This document shows, piece by piece, positions 19,657-30,146 of a stretch of 64,000 nt of DNA (the first letter of the stretch is position 1; every line of letters starts with the position of its first letter). The notes below the pieces were generated by a model. It had not been told where the DNA came from. It saw only the letters and a list, made by a program, of their open reading frames with translations, and did no database searches. Both the position numbers and the translations under genes were made by a program. Source of the stretch: CAJBLF01 sp964545415 (GTDB lineage: Bacteria > Patescibacteriota > Gracilibacteria > Absconditabacterales > Absconditicoccaceae); assembly GCA_964545415.1 (NCBI GenBank), contig CAZJFP010000002.1, forward strand, positions 18,469 through 82,468. Direction: 5' to 3'.

Positions 19657-20667
19657 ATGAAAAGACATCTTTGGCGGATAATAATGCTTGTTATTCTCAG
19701 TATGGGTTTCCTATTCGGCGATGTGAAGATCGAATGGGGAACCTCTTCACCGCAAGCAAGTCACAAGACCATTACCAAGCAATTGAGCAATCTGCAAAAT
19801 ATCCAAGGCGAATTTTTCCGCTCACCGGGAGATAGTCTCGATAAGGAATTGACGGCATTCTCTGCTGCTAAAATAGGATTAGATCTTCGAACGTATGAAT
19901 TCACCCACAAAGATTTCAAAAGCATATTGAAAAAATTAGCAGCAAACGGCGTGAATATCAGGATCATCGTCGAAGATAAAAAATTCCAGCAATATCAGAA
20001 CACACTCAAGGAATTGGTCAGATATTTTAGTGGATATTCCGGTATCCAGATCAAATCCGACAAGCAGATGGGGACAGAATATACGCATGCCAAGGTCAAT
20101 CTCATCGATAGCGGATTTATTATCCAGACAGCGAATCTGACGCACAGCTCTTTTGCGAAGAATCGTGAACATTTCTTCATGAGCTATGATTCTGGTGTCC
20201 GGACAAGTTTACATATGATCTTTGAGAAGGATTGGAAATGAGAAAATTTGAGTATAAAAGATATTCATCCCAATCTTGTCGTCTGTAATATCAATTGCAG
20301 GGGAGTGATAGAAAATCTGCTGAATTCAGCCAAGGAATCCATCATCATCCAGACGCAATATATCACTGATAACGCATTATGGAATATTTTGAAAACCAAA
20401 AAAGACTTGCCGGAAGTGAAGATGCTCGTCGCAGATACGGACGACAACGATGATCTGGTCCGTTATTTTGGCGATGATCATGCAAGGAAATTCAAGAACT
20501 ATTACAATCATACCAAGATGATCTTGATAGATCATAAGATACTTCTTCTCTGAAGCATGAATCTCTCTCAGACCTCATTGGACGAAAATAGAGAAATCTG
20601 AATTTTACTTCTCGACTCAACTATTATCAACGAATTTTCTACACAATTCTACAAAGACTGGAAATAA
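19657..20667 (+). CDS. Exported phospholipase D-like protein
   Basis: This 336-residue protein has an N-terminal signal or anchor (HLWRIIMLVILSMGFLFG) and two PLD half-sites. These are THAKVNLIDSGFIIQTANL (HxK at about residue 150) and NHTKMILIDHKILLLGSMNL (HxK at about 291). Each is followed by the N/S of the HKD consensus, while the Asp position is DS or DH. PLD-family enzymes cleave or transfer phosphodiesters, for example cardiolipin synthase or secreted nucleases. Length and secretion fit a minimal two-domain PLD enzyme. It has its own upstream AT-rich promoter region and is followed by a palindromic repeat. Confidence 0.85.
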
Positions 20668-20673
20668 AAAAAT

Positions 20674-20800
20674 GTGCTAAGTACTAAATGCTAAGTGCTA
20701 AGTATTGGAATTGCTCTCTTGTTGGCTATTGTATAATCACAATAGTTCATGCAAAGATAAGCCTTTTATTTAAAACCTAAAACTCAAAACTTAGCACTAA
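20674..20800. repeat. Palindromic repeat, family P copy 1
   Basis: The left arm is a run of tgctaagt-type words (20674-20710). The central hairpin is ctattgtataatcacaatag (20727-20746) and the right arm is tttaaaacctaaaactcaaaacttagcacta. The arms pair with each other (gtgctaagt / acttagcac) although their sequence is unlike the other copies. It lies between the PLD gene and a secreted protein gene. Confidence 0.75.
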
Positions 20801-20812
20801 TGTTTATAAAGG

Positions 20813-20840
20813 TTGACTTTCGATAGTAAATATATATGGT
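20813..20840 (+). promoter_or_regulatory. Promoter candidate for secreted protein gene
   Basis: ttgact (-35) and tatggt (-10) lie 16 bp apart. Transcription would begin near 20847, which favours ATG 20866 over the upstream in-frame ATG 20836. Confidence 0.45.
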
Positions 20841-20865
20841 AGTCATCAACAAAAAAACAAATCAT

Positions 20866-21312
20866 ATGAAATTACCCATTATCGTTTCGCTGTTCTTGTT
20901 CCTCTTTTCAAGTGTCCTGAGCGCGCAAAACGTCACCGATTTCTCGGTGCCAAAAGAATCGCAAGAGGAATACATCTCTGAGCTGTTCAGTCAATGTAAA
21001 CTTCTCTATTGCGATTGGGATACTATCAAAGAAGGCGTATTCATAAAAAAAATCGAAGTGGAATTCCTCGATACGACATTCTTCTTCAGCGCAATGTTTC
21101 AATCGTCTTCGTTTGATTACTATCTACACGAATACGGCTGGTATGATTGTACGAGCCTTCGTATGGATGATGGCGGAGAAGGATTGTATTTGGATGCTGT
21201 TGCTTTGGATATTGATTTTCCGTATTTGAAGCATGTGCTGAATACCTTATTACACAGTATTGACCGTTTCCCTTATCAAGGCGATTGTCTTGAAGATCCG
21301 GATTGATGCTAA
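20866..21312 (+). CDS. Small secreted hypothetical protein
   Basis: This 148-residue protein has a signal peptide (KLPIIVSLFLFLFSSVLSAQ). The mature domain is acidic and aromatic-rich with about four cysteines (QCKLLYCDW, YDCTSL, GDCLEDPDGC) and no recognised family. The last Gly is a TGA two codons before TAA, so a standard-code reader would lose only the last two residues. An in-frame ATG at 20836 would add ten residues. A terminator follows at once, so this is a single-gene transcript. An extracellular role is likely; nothing else can be said. Confidence 0.72.
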
Positions 21313-21319
21313 AAAAATG

Positions 21320-21350
21320 ATACTCTCTGATTCACAGAGGGTATTTTTTT
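21320..21350 (+). terminator. Rho-independent terminator
   Basis: The stem atactctctg / cagagggtat is 10 bp with one G-T pair. It is followed by seven T, 8 bp after the preceding stop. Confidence 0.9.
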
Positions 21351-21472
21351 AAAACCATAAAAATAAAGTAGGAAACTATGATAAGAAAAAAAACGTACGT
21401 AAGCCGTTGAAAATATCATAGAGTTCTATAAGATATAAAATATCTTGTTTTATTTTTTTTCTTATCTATCCA

Positions 21473-21907
21473 ATGGCTGAAATCGCTATTCCGTTCCAGA
21501 AGCTTTCTGACAAAGCAAAAATACCTGTACAGGCAACTTTTTCCGATGCATGATATGATCTGTTTTCCACGGAAAGCTATGTATTGAAACATGGTGAAAG
21601 AAAGCTCTTCAAGACCAATATTGCTACGGCAATCCCTCACGGGTATTATGGCAGGATAGCGCCGCGTTCATGATTGGCCTACAAACATGGGATAGATGTA
21701 TTGGCCGGTGTCATAGATTCAGGATATAGAGGTGATATCGGTATCATCCTCATTAATTTCTGACATGAGGACTTCACGGTCAATGAAGGAGATAAAATAG
21801 CGCAATTTATCATAGAAAAATGCCACTACGTCGAGTGGCAGGAAGTTTCAGAATTACCGGAAAGCGAGAGAGGAGAGTGAGGACGAGGATCTACGTGAAA
21901 AAAATAA
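21473..21907 (+). CDS. dut: dUTP diphosphatase
   Basis: This 144-residue trimeric dUTPase hydrolyses dUTP to dUMP, supplying thymidylate precursor and keeping uracil out of DNA. All five motifs are present: SDAGYDL (1), PRSGLAYKHGI (2), GVIDSGYRGDIGI (3), GDKIAQFIIEK (4) and ERGEGGRGSTG (5). TGA encodes conserved Gly in motifs 1, 2 and 5, strong support for the recoding. The start is the only ATG near motif 1. Confidence 0.97.
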
Positions 21908-21941
21908 ATTACGTACAAATAAGAAGATAGGGTAGGTTGAT

Positions 21942-22012
21942 ATTAGATCGATAGAGATGGATTAGATCGATAGAGATGGATTAGAATCTATCCCATCTAT
22001 TCTATCTAATCT
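21942..22012. repeat. 19-bp tandem duplication inside a gattagat-type hairpin
   Basis: attagatcgatagagatgg occurs twice in tandem (21942-21960, 21961-21979). It is followed by attagaatctatcccatctattctatctaatctg, which pairs back to it. Similar gattagat/atctaatc hairpins follow ruvC (23908-23952) and the regulator gene (28205-28262). It lies between convergent dut and CYTH genes. Confidence 0.7.
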
Positions 22013-22018
22013 GTCTTT

Positions 22019-22555
22019 TTAATTTTCAAGGAGCGTTTTTCGATTGGCCTTGTATCGTTCATATTTCTGTTTGAACTCTTCCTTCGGCGTGATCGGTATC
22101 TCCAGATCAGCGAATTTTTTGCGGAGCACTTGCAGTGCTTCGTCTTTCTCCAGATCAGTAGTCATGATTTCGAGCTCTATGATATAGCCATATCATTTTG
22201 TATGATCCAAGCTTACGTCGATACCATCCCAGTCGAATTGGAGACGTTTTCTCAACCGGGTGATCTCTATTTCATATCACAGATAGACAAAAAGCTCTTT
22301 GAGTTTTTCAAATTCTTCTTTGTCAAATTTGATCTCTATCTCTTCCCTATGATCGTCATGGATTTCACCTTTTTTCATCCGGATTTTGGCGAAAAAATTG
22401 TTTTTTTGGATCCTGAGATCGTGTTCGCCCGTGAAATAATGGGTCGTTTGTGAATCTTCTTTCAGGAAATTTGCATGTTGTTCAAAAAAATCCACCAATT
22501 GATGATATCTGCTCTCATCGATAAATGCTCTCACTTCTACTTCGATATTTTTCAT
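22019..22555 (-). CDS. CYTH domain protein (class IV adenylate cyclase/ThTPase-like)
   Basis: This 178-residue protein starts MKNIEVEVRAFID, with ExExR in place of ExExK. Tunnel strands follow: DLRIQKNNFFAKIRMKKG, EEIEIKFDKEE, IEITRLRKRLQFDWDGIDVSLDHTKGYGYIIELEIM. The last part (VSLDHTKGYG..ELEIM) is the classic CYTH strand pair. The family acts on triphosphates such as ATP, ThTP or inorganic triphosphate. It is clearly different from the CYTH protein at 3808-4320, so the genome has at least two. Confidence 0.88.
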
Positions 22556-22618
22556 TGCTATTGACTGATGATTGAATATAAAAATATGCGTATTTTACTA
22601 TACTTATTTTTTGGAACG

Positions 22619-23401
22619 ATGCAAAATGAAATAGAGATAAAAAACGACAAACAGATAGCGAATATCAGAACGTCAGGGAAACATTTGACTGCATTGTTAC
22701 GTTTACTACATGGTAAGGCAAAAGCGGGAATATCGTTGATCGAACTGGAGTTTGTTGCAGAGCATTATATCAAGGAGCATAAGCTCAAAGGATCGTTCAA
22801 AGGGTATGAATGATTCCCGGCAAATCTTTGTTTGTCTGTCAACGATTGTGTCGTCCATGGGATACCTGATGACTATGTGTTGAAAAACGGCGATGTACTC
22901 AAAATCGATTGCGGCATTACCTACAATGGAGGAATAACAGATTCTGCTATCACGATCGTCATCTGATGAGAAGCTGCAAATCCTTTGTGATATGCGTTAA
23001 CTAAGGCGACAAAACAATCGCTTGATGAATGAATAAAAAATATCGGTCCAGGGAAAGCTATATTCGAATATTCGCATCGCGTATACAACACTATTACTAA
23101 TGCATGATTTTCAGTATTATGACAACTTACCTGACATGGAGTAGGAAACAAAGTACATGAAAAACCCCATATATACAATGTCCCGAATCCAGAAATGAAA
23201 AAAGTCATCATGCAACCAGGTATGGTCTTAGCATTCGAACCTATCACAGCAGTGACATCCACAGATTTTCATTATAAGTGACGTAATGATCGGAATCTCT
23301 ATTGCAAAGATGGCGATATTTGAGCACAATGGGAATATACCATTTTGATTACCGATAAAGGATATGAAATATTATCTTGAATCACAGAAGACCTTTTCTA
23401 A
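22619..23401 (+). CDS. map: Methionine aminopeptidase, type I
   Basis: This 260-residue metalloenzyme removes N-terminal Met. The five metal ligands are visible: D in LKIDCGITYNG, D in GITDSAIT, H in LTGHGVG, E in LAFEPIT and E in AQWEYTILIT. The usual His after the last Glu (E-H-T) is Tyr here; it is not a ligand. Twelve or more glycines are TGA, including that of LTGHG. ATG 22619 gives the normal start MQNEIEIKNDKQIANIR. An in-frame ATG at 22568 would add 17 hydrophobic residues and is less likely. The ruvC gene follows by 23 bp. Confidence 0.95.
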
Positions 23402-23424
23402 ATTTTACATGCTAAATTCTAAAT

Positions 23425-23904
23425 TTGATATTAGGTATTGATCCTTGAGTAAGAAAATTATGATATGCATTGATTGATAAAAGTATGAAAATCGTCGATT
23501 CCGGAATTCTTCTATTGGAAAAAAAATCTCCCACAAGGGAGGATCAGTATCAAAGAATGATAGAAATAGAGGAGTACTTCACCAAACTTATCAAAAAAAA
23601 CAAGATACAGACCATGTGTATGGAAAAACTCTTTTTTACGAAATTCAACCAGAATAACGCGGAATTTGTTTACGGCATCAGATCAATATTGATTACGCTG
23701 TGTATGAAAAACAATATCCAGATAAAAGAATACACGCCAATCGAAGTCAAGAAATTTATCACAGGGAATGGAAAGGCTGAAAAGAACCTTGTCCAGAAAT
23801 GTATTATGAAAATATATAATCTCAAGGATTTTCCAGAGTTCAACGATGCTGCTGATGCGTTAGCGTTGGCCTACATCGCTTCAAGGACAAAAAAAACGGC
23901 TTAG
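23425..23904 (+). CDS. ruvC: Holliday junction endonuclease RuvC, TTG start
   Basis: This 159-residue nuclease resolves Holliday junctions as a dimer. The catalytic acids are D in LGIDPG, E in C-MEKLFF, and the two D of NDAADALALAY. QNNAEFVYGIRSIL and YTPIEVKKFITGNGKAEK are family motifs. A TAA at 23413-23415 closes the frame upstream and no ATG or GTG lies before LGIDPG. Translation must therefore start at TTG 23425 or, less likely, ATT 23416. Three TGA glycines lie in the first 15 codons. Confidence 0.93.
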
Positions 23905-23907
23905 ACC

Positions 23908-23952
23908 GATGTAAGGTGGGTTAGATTCTATTCTATCCAATCCGTCTATTCC
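23908..23952. repeat. gattagat-type hairpin after ruvC
   Basis: gtaaggtgggttagattctattctatccaatccgtctattc is an imperfect palindrome between the convergent ruvC and K+ channel genes, ending in a T run. It may work as a shared terminator. Confidence 0.4.
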
Positions 23953-23961
23953 GTCTTTTTC

Positions 23962-24438
23962 TTATTTTCTTTTGAATAGTCTCTTCCATCGAGCTTTTTT
24001 TGCTGCTGGTGAAGCTTCTTCGATCTCTTCTATGGTTTCAGTCTGAAGTTCGTGTTCCTTTTGAAGATCCTCTCATAGCTTCTTGGCAGCTTTAGCTGCT
24101 TCCTTGAGTTCCTTGTGATATTCATGAATGCTTCCTCTTACGATCTTTTGGAATTTAGATTGGAGGATGATTCCGGTGAGTCCGATGAAGAGCGGAGCAC
24201 CCATGAATCAGAAAAATATAGCGAGTATTTTCCCTCCGTACGTTATGGGAGCCATATCTCCATATCCTACGGTCGCCATGGTTACGGTAGTGAAGTAGAA
24301 TGAATGGAAGAGGTCCCGGCGTTCGATGAAATGGAAACATAAGGTTCCTATGGTGACGATGATGATGATGATGCTTCCAAAAAAGAGAATGGAATAATTG
24401 GCGAGCATATGGTTTATAAACCTTTTGAATGTGTACAT
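23962..24438 (-). CDS. Two-helix potassium channel
   Basis: This 158-residue channel has TM1 (YSILFFGSIIIIIVTIGTL), a pore helix with the selectivity filter TVGYGD (TMATVGYGDMAP, about residues 57-62) and TM2 (KILAIFFGFMGAPLFIGLTG). A charged cytoplasmic tail follows with predicted coiled coil (KELKEAAKAAKKLGEDLQKE) and a basic end (KKARWKRLFKRK). This is the KcsA-like ion channel 2 arrangement, selective for K+. One Gly in TM2 is TGA. Confidence 0.9.
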
Positions 24439-24626
24439 AGCTGCGTGTAAGATATAAATCTACCATAATTTTATACAGAATCCCAAAAAATGCAAATTTT
24501 TTGATAGCAAAGATTGTAAATACATCTAAAATATCTGAAACACCAAAAAAAAACTCACCAACTTCTGTCAGATTTTTTTTAGACTATTTGTCAGATTTTT
24601 TGATATAAAAAAAAGTCCTCGAAAAT

Positions 24627-24654
24627 TTGACAAAAAAATTTTTCTATGTATAAT
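24627..24654 (+). promoter_or_regulatory. Sigma-70 type promoter
   Basis: ttgaca (24627-24632) and tataat (24649-24654) lie 16 bp apart, 32 bp before the ATG at 24687. It probably drives 24687-24974 and 25005-27578. Confidence 0.75.
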
Positions 24655-24686
24655 TGCTTCATAACTATTTAATTTTTTAAACAAAA

Positions 24687-24974
24687 ATGATCATGACAAA
24701 AAAAGAGTATCTCCTCAAAGTATTGGAAAAGATACAAGACGTATCACCTTTTGCAAGAGGCTTAAAATTGCTTATCGAAAAAGGGAATCTTAGCGATGAG
24801 GTAGTGAATACTATACAGACTTTGGTGGATCAAAAAATCCAAGAAGAGAGAAATACAGCAGAACATGCCGCACTCAAAAAGACATCAGAAATACTATGAA
24901 AATTAACATCAAAAGAGCATGATGTGAAAGCCTCAGAGGTGGCAGAGATGGATACTGTATTACAAAAAATCTAA
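24687..24974 (+). CDS. Small hypothetical protein upstream of the MORN protein
   Basis: This 95-residue, soluble, helical protein starts MIMTKKEYLLKVLEKIQDVS and ends in a charged helix. One Gly (KTSEILGKLTSK) is TGA. No family is recognised. A second ATG at 24693 is possible. It sits 30 bp before the 857-residue MORN protein under one promoter. The repeated use of hydrophobic heptads suggests coiled-coil partner or chaperone-like binding, but this is inference. Confidence 0.65.
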
Positions 24975-25004
24975 TATACCTTTTTATATCTTATATCTAT
25001 TATC

Positions 25005-27578
25005 ATGAGTAATGAAGCAACAAGTCAAGAAAAGTATGTCGAGAATCTCAAGACCATGCTTTCCCAAAAAGAATGAGCCAATTTGCAATGGTTTGTCAAT
25101 GCAAAGGGTTTTATGTGAGAGTCATACAAAACCGTAATAAGCACATCGATAAAAGAGTATATTCAAAACGATCAAACAAAATTTGACGAGATATATACAT
25201 TGTACGCAGACATGAACAAAGAATATGTGGCAGGAAAAGATACTATGGATGAACAGAAAAAAAGCGATTATATAAATGTACTGTCGTTTATGATGCAAGC
25301 CTTGTATATAGCGAGTCCGACATGTTATGTAAATGCCAAGGTAAAGAATTATCTAATAAAAAGAGCTGAATATGAAGATGGGGATGGATCTTATTATACA
25401 GATGATGCTGAGAATATATGAGGAAAGGTCTCATATCATGTGTATAATAGTGACTTAGTAAAAAAAGTAGAAGCAAATACAGCTGATCTAAGAGATATTC
25501 TCTATCTCGATGATACAGAAAAAGCAATGATTACTCAAGTTATTGGTGCAGATATCATAGCATCCTCTCAAGTGTATAAAGATCTTATCGCAGAGAGAAA
25601 AGCTAATATCCAAAAAATGGCAGATACAGAAACAAGTGAAGATGTTTATGCTTTTGGTATATGAGAGATAATCGCCGATGCTGAAGAAGGGGGGAACACA
25701 AGGCTTTTGGAAAACTTTGAAGCAATATATAGAGAAACATATGATATAAATGATGAAGTGAATATCACCATAGACCAACTCTTGGCAGAAAATACGATTG
25801 AAGATATGAAGACATGGATAATTGAGGATAGTTTATTTACTTATACAGAAACAGAATATACGACAATCTTAGATGCATGGAAAACAGATCTAGAAACAAA
25901 AAAAGAGACCCTTCTCAAAGAGAAATTTTTTGAACTCAAAGTCGATACTGCAAATACCCTAGAAACGGTTACGAGTGCACCGAATTCTTTGGTGCCAGGA
26001 ATCACTAGTGAGCAATTTGCCAATGCAATGACAGAACTCATCGTCGGATATGCCACTTCTACTACCGATGAAAGCGGTAACAGTACACCAAGCGAAGTTG
26101 CTGGAATGGGTGTCTGGAACTGAGATGACGCTGAATTATTGAAGAAAAAGGATTTTATGACGGCACTGACGGATTCAGAGAATCCTATAGAATGAGCAAA
26201 ATGATTGCAACAACTAATCTATGATAATTTGCCAGAAGAACAGAAGACACTATTTATAGAAAAGAACGCCAAAGATCGTGTAACTGCTGGTGAACGAGAT
26301 GGGAAAATAGGTAAATTTTCTACCAAACGATTGTCATTTATTTTGGGATGAACAGACAATAAATATTTCAACGAACAGGATAATTTGACCAAGATCAAAG
26401 AATTGCCTAGCTTATCTTCATTGACAAAATTGCCTCCAGAAGATTTTTACAACACTGACGGAGAACTAGTTACCGAAAAAGTCGATCAATTCAAAAAAAT
26501 CTACAAAAACAGGAATCTCAATCTTGAAAAAGTGATGAGTATAGATGAAAAATTCCAACCAGTAATGATAGAATTGTTAACAGGACACAGAGGATTAGTG
26601 AGTTTGGGTATGGAAGAAGTAGCTCCATATATCAACGCCTTGGCGACAAACATCGGTCCTATGACCATCGGATCGACAAAAATAACTGAAGCTGAAATGA
26701 TAACTATGCTCTGATCACAGACTATTACAGATATAAGCTTTACTGGCGTTTCGACACTTACCGAAGCGATAATTTGAGCATGTGTGTCTAGAAAATATGA
26801 AGGAAAAATATGATTTGACAAAGTTACCGCCTTAGGAGCAGGAGAATGGGGAAAAATAAATGAGATAGCTAACCCTTCTTATGTATCATTATTATGACTA
26901 ACAAGTCTGGATGGTATACCAGAAAATTTTGATAGCTATTTAGCTGTCGTTGTTAATGCAGAAGTGCTAAATGCTTTGAATACACCAACCATACAATATA
27001 TACAGTATGGTAAAAAGTTAACAAAAGCAGTATCTAGTGAGATAACCGTAGATGGAGTTGCCAAAAATGTGATTGAATATGGTGACTATCAGTACGAGTG
27101 ACCAATAGTCAACGGTAAGCCAGAAGGAGAGGGCGTACTGTATGATACGACCGAAGATGGTGCTGTTATCGTAGTCTACACTTGATCATTCAAAGATGGG
27201 AAAAAAGACGGACAAGGAAAATATACATGGGCTAATGGAGATATCTACGAGGGAGAATGGAAGAATGATAAAAGAACCTGACAAGGAAAATGTACATGGG
27301 CTAATGGAGATATCTACGAGGGAGAATGAAAGAATAATAAAAGAACCTGACAAGGAAAATATACATGGGCTAATGGAGGGATCTACGAGGGAGCATGGAA
27401 GAATAACAACATGGAGTGAGAAGGAACGTATACAAATGCCGCAGGTATAGTCTTTACAGGGAAGTGGGAAGGTCAGACATTGGTAGAAGAAACAAGTAGC
27501 GATCCAAGCAAGACCTTCAATCCAGGAAAAACTCGCACTGATCTCAATGCTATCACCGACAAAGCAACCTTAGCATAA
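25005..27578 (+). CDS. Large MORN-repeat protein
   Basis: This 857-residue protein has no signal peptide or membrane helix. The first 700 residues are acidic, helical and unrecognised. The C-terminal 130 residues carry at least three MORN repeats of the type KDGQGKYTWANGDIYEGEW (about residues 732-800), encoded by near-identical 69-bp units, followed by a diverged unit GEGTYTNAAGIVFTGKW. Gly in the repeats is often TGA. MORN repeats usually bind lipid head groups or mediate protein contacts. The C-terminal end is unstructured (SSDPSKTFNPGKTRTDL). It follows the 95-residue gene in one operon. No function is proposed. Confidence 0.8.
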
Positions 27579-27627
27579 GAAGATACACCTGCTTCGCTTG
27601 TAATTCTTTTTCAAATCCCTATATGAA

Positions 27628-27656
27628 AGAAGATCATTTATCTGGTCTTCTTTTTC
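27628..27656 (+). terminator. Rho-independent terminator after the MORN gene
   Basis: agaagatc / ggtcttct form an 8-bp stem (one G-T pair) with loop atttatct. It is followed by ttttt, just before the ATG of the next gene at 27660. Confidence 0.75.
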
Positions 27657-27659
27657 TAT

Positions 27660-28202
27660 ATGAACTTGGAGAAACTCTTCGGCAGCAAGACAAAAGTGGA
27701 TATCCTCAAATACCTCTTATTCAGGAGACAAGGAATCTCTATGAGAGCCCTCGAAAGCGAAATCGAGCGGACGTTTCCTGCTATCAAGAAACAAGTGGAT
27801 TCTCTCAATGAGGCCAACATCATCAATGTCAATAAAGATGGTCAAGGATGGGCAATCTCTATCAAACCGGAATTTCATGATACACTCAAGAACGTTTTCT
27901 ATTTCTGATTACAAAACGACTTACAGACCTTATTCAAGACCTATGAGGTGATGATCGATCAATACTACTTCGGCAAGAGATTCAATATCGATCTGGAGAT
28001 GGATCTTGTCGTGATCTACAAAAATTGTGAAAAACCGCAGATAGATATGATCAAGCAGAATATCGATGAGATCTTCAGAAGTTATTTCATAGAGATGGCA
28101 TCGGTAGTGTTTATGGGTGTGGAAGAACGGCAAAAACGTGATAGATTAGCGGACAGGTTCGTGATCCTGATAAAAAAAAGTCTCGTTCAAAAAAAACAAT
28201 AG
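27660..28202 (+). CDS. Winged-helix DNA-binding protein with C-terminal nucleotidyltransferase-like domain
   Basis: This 180-residue protein starts MNLEKLFGSKTKVDILKYLL, a typical wHTH first helix. SMRALESEIERTFPAIKKQV is the recognition helix region, followed by a wing (INVNKDGQGWAISI). The second half (FGKRFNIDLEMDLVVIYKN) resembles the strand pattern of small nucleotidyltransferase-like domains often fused to such wHTH domains; that is tentative. It uses a single TGA Gly. A transcriptional regulator is the likely role. Its 5' end abuts the terminator of the MORN gene. Confidence 0.65.
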
Positions 28203-28204
28203 AC

Positions 28205-28262
28205 GGGATTAGATAGATTAGATGGAATAGGAAAATTTCTAATCCGTCCAATCCGTCAAATC
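28205..28262. repeat. gattagat-type hairpin
   Basis: gggattagatagattagatgg pairs imperfectly with ctaatccgtccaatccgtc after a short loop. It is similar in words to 21942-22012 and 23908-23952. Confidence 0.45.
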
Positions 28263-28288
28263 AATCTTTATTGGCTTAGTGTGTTTGT

Positions 28289-29011
28289 ATGTTGAGTCCC
28301 GAAGTGATAGCAGAGCAGGTGATGGGGTATGTCGTCGGAGCTGATGAATTGATTCCTACGCTTACGCCGTCCTCCAAGACATATGATATAGCGATCCTCC
28401 CGCAAGGACCGCATTTTTATACATGACTGCTTCAAGCTGCCGGGTATCTGTTGCTAGATAGCAAAAAAAAGAAAATGATCATTATCTCCCGTCAGGATGA
28501 TGAGTCCAAGGAAATATTGGTGGATAATACTGGATACGGACCAGTATTGGGTCAATATCGGAAGCATTCTTTATCAAAGATAAGCGATTTCGCTTCTCAA
28601 ATAGGAGCTAAGCTTTCCGGTCCTGAAGAGGAATCTCTATCGAAGCATCTTCGTTTTCAGTTGCCATTTTTGAGAGTGATCACAGAAACCGAGGAACTTC
28701 TTCATATCAGCATAGGGAAAAATATTTCCCAAGCTAAGCAAAAAAAACTCATTTCACGGATCCAAAATCATATGGATACCTATTCCATCGTCCTGCTGAC
28801 GAATATCGAGCTTACTCAGACAGGAAAAAAGGCGAACGAACAAAAGCAGATAGCCGATTCCATAGAGAAGTCCAAGGATCCGCTTGTAGGAATTTTTCAC
28901 CAAACCCTAGATCTGAACAAGAAAAAAGGGGAAATTATCGCGTACGTCAATCCAGGAGATTTTGGGGCAAAAGAAGCTTCAGAGACGAGATATGTCTGTG
29001 TAGTGGGATAA
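28289..29011 (+). CDS. MEMO1 family protein (AmmeMemoRadiSam B-like)
   Basis: This 240-residue protein matches the MEMO fold in order: a leading PQGPHFYTGLLQAAGYLLL in place of PHAGYxYSG, GPVLGQYRKHSL, the LSKHLRFQLPFLRVI segment like EHSLEVQLPFL, and VLLTNIELTQTG in place of ASSDLSHY. The metal-binding His residues are only partly conserved. The family belongs to the class III extradiol dioxygenase fold; its role is unclear, and it is often found with AmmeMemoRadiSam A and a radical SAM enzyme, neither of which is adjacent here. One TGA Gly. Confidence 0.65.
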
Positions 29012-29014
29012 AAA

Positions 29015-29150
29015 AATAATGAATAATTAATAATTGAGAATGAAAAATGATGGAAATTTGTAATTATGAACTATTGTATATGGTGATAGTCCATTAAAAA
29101 AAACAGGTCATTCATTATTCATTTTTCACTATTCATTATTCATTAAAATT
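29015..29150. repeat. Palindromic repeat, family P copy 2
   Basis: The left arm is aataatgaataattaataattgag and so on. The centre is aactattgtatatggtgatagt (29069-29090). The right arm is tcattcattattcatttttc..attcattattcatt, complementary to the left arm. It lies between the MEMO gene and secE. Confidence 0.75.
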
Positions 29151-29233
29151 ATTGCTATTTCTACTTGAAAAACTACTGGACTTTAGTAGTATAGTGGTGC
29201 CAAACTTTTTTTTTATTGGTAAAAAAAATACTG

Positions 29234-29416
29234 ATGATGAAATTTATCTATGATAGTCTCGAAACTGTCAAAAAGCTGAAACATCCTACCAAAAAGGATT
29301 TTATCAATCTTACGATTGCGATTTTCGTAGCCATTGTTGTGGCAGGCGTGTATTTTATCGCTGCTGATACGGTATTTTCCGGTCTTTCCAAACGATTTTA
29401 TAGCGTTATGCAATAA
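29234..29416 (+). CDS. secE: Preprotein translocase subunit SecE
   Basis: This 60-residue single-helix subunit of the SecYEG channel has the amphipathic segment SLETVKKLKHPTKKDFINLT, then the membrane helix IAIFVAIVVAGVYFIAADTV, then SGLSKRFYSVMQ. This is the minimal SecE form. ATGs at 29234 and 29237 are both possible; a TTG at 29216 is less likely. A candidate promoter (ttgaaa, 16 bp, tagtat) lies about 50 bp upstream. It is followed by nusG, the usual gene order. Confidence 0.95.
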   Translation: MMKFIYDSLETVKKLKHPTKKDFINLTIAIFVAIVVAGVYFIAADTVFSGLSKRFYSVMQ

Positions 29417-29538
29417 AAAAACAGCGTTGTATCGTTTAGTCGTTTTTATCGTTTAAGGCAGACTTCTCGGCCCCCAGAAAACGTCGGGGTCGTTAGCATA
29501 AAGGTTATGTTATAGACTTTATTATTTGATTGTTTACT

Positions 29539-30123
29539 ATGCAAAAAGCAGAAACGAATACCTGAGAGATCAAAAGACAGATTGAAGATAATCACTTTAG
29601 ATGGTATGTGTTGAGCGTCGTTTCCGGTCAAGAGGATTTGGTTATAGAAAACCTCAAAGAAAGGATGAAAAAACAAGATCTTGAACCGACAGTAGAGGAT
29701 TATATGTCGCCTATGATCAATGAATCATCTCTCAAAAAAGGTGAAAAAATAATCAAGCAAAAAAAGCTCTATCCTGGATATGTCTTCATCAAATCACAGA
29801 TGAACGATAAGATCCGGTATGTCATCAGAAATACCCCGGGAGTCAGATTGATTGTGGGAGCTGAAACGCGTCCTATCCCGCTGACCGATGATGAATATGA
29901 AAAGATCATAGAGCAGATCAAAAAATCACAAGAGAGATCAGAACTCAAAATACCGTTCAAGGAAGGTGATGTTGTCCTTCTCAAAACGGGAGACTTCAAA
30001 GGAATGAAAGGAAGCGTTAGAAATATTGACGCAGAAAAATGAACAGCGATCGTAAATATCGAAATGTTAGGAAGACTTACTCCGGTCGTTATCGACTTGG
30101 ATAAGGTAGAGCTCATGAGCTAA
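29539..30123 (+). CDS. nusG: Transcription termination/antitermination factor NusG
   Basis: This 194-residue protein has an NGN domain (RWYVLSVVSGQEDLVIENL, then KKLYPGYVFIKSQMN, IRNTPGVRLIVG) and a C-terminal KOW domain (FKEGDVVLLKTGDFKGMKGS then VRNIDAEKGTAIVNIEMLGR). It binds RNA polymerase and links it to ribosomes or Rho. Two TGA glycines occur, one in the KOW loop. It follows secE by 122 bp. Confidence 0.97.
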
Positions 30124-30146
30124 TCTTATATATGACTACAGGACAA

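Noticed and set aside
27196..27450. A repeat-rich 84-residue ORF in the MORN region
   Set aside because: It is the +1 frame shadow of the 69-bp MORN units; the real frame continues from 25005.
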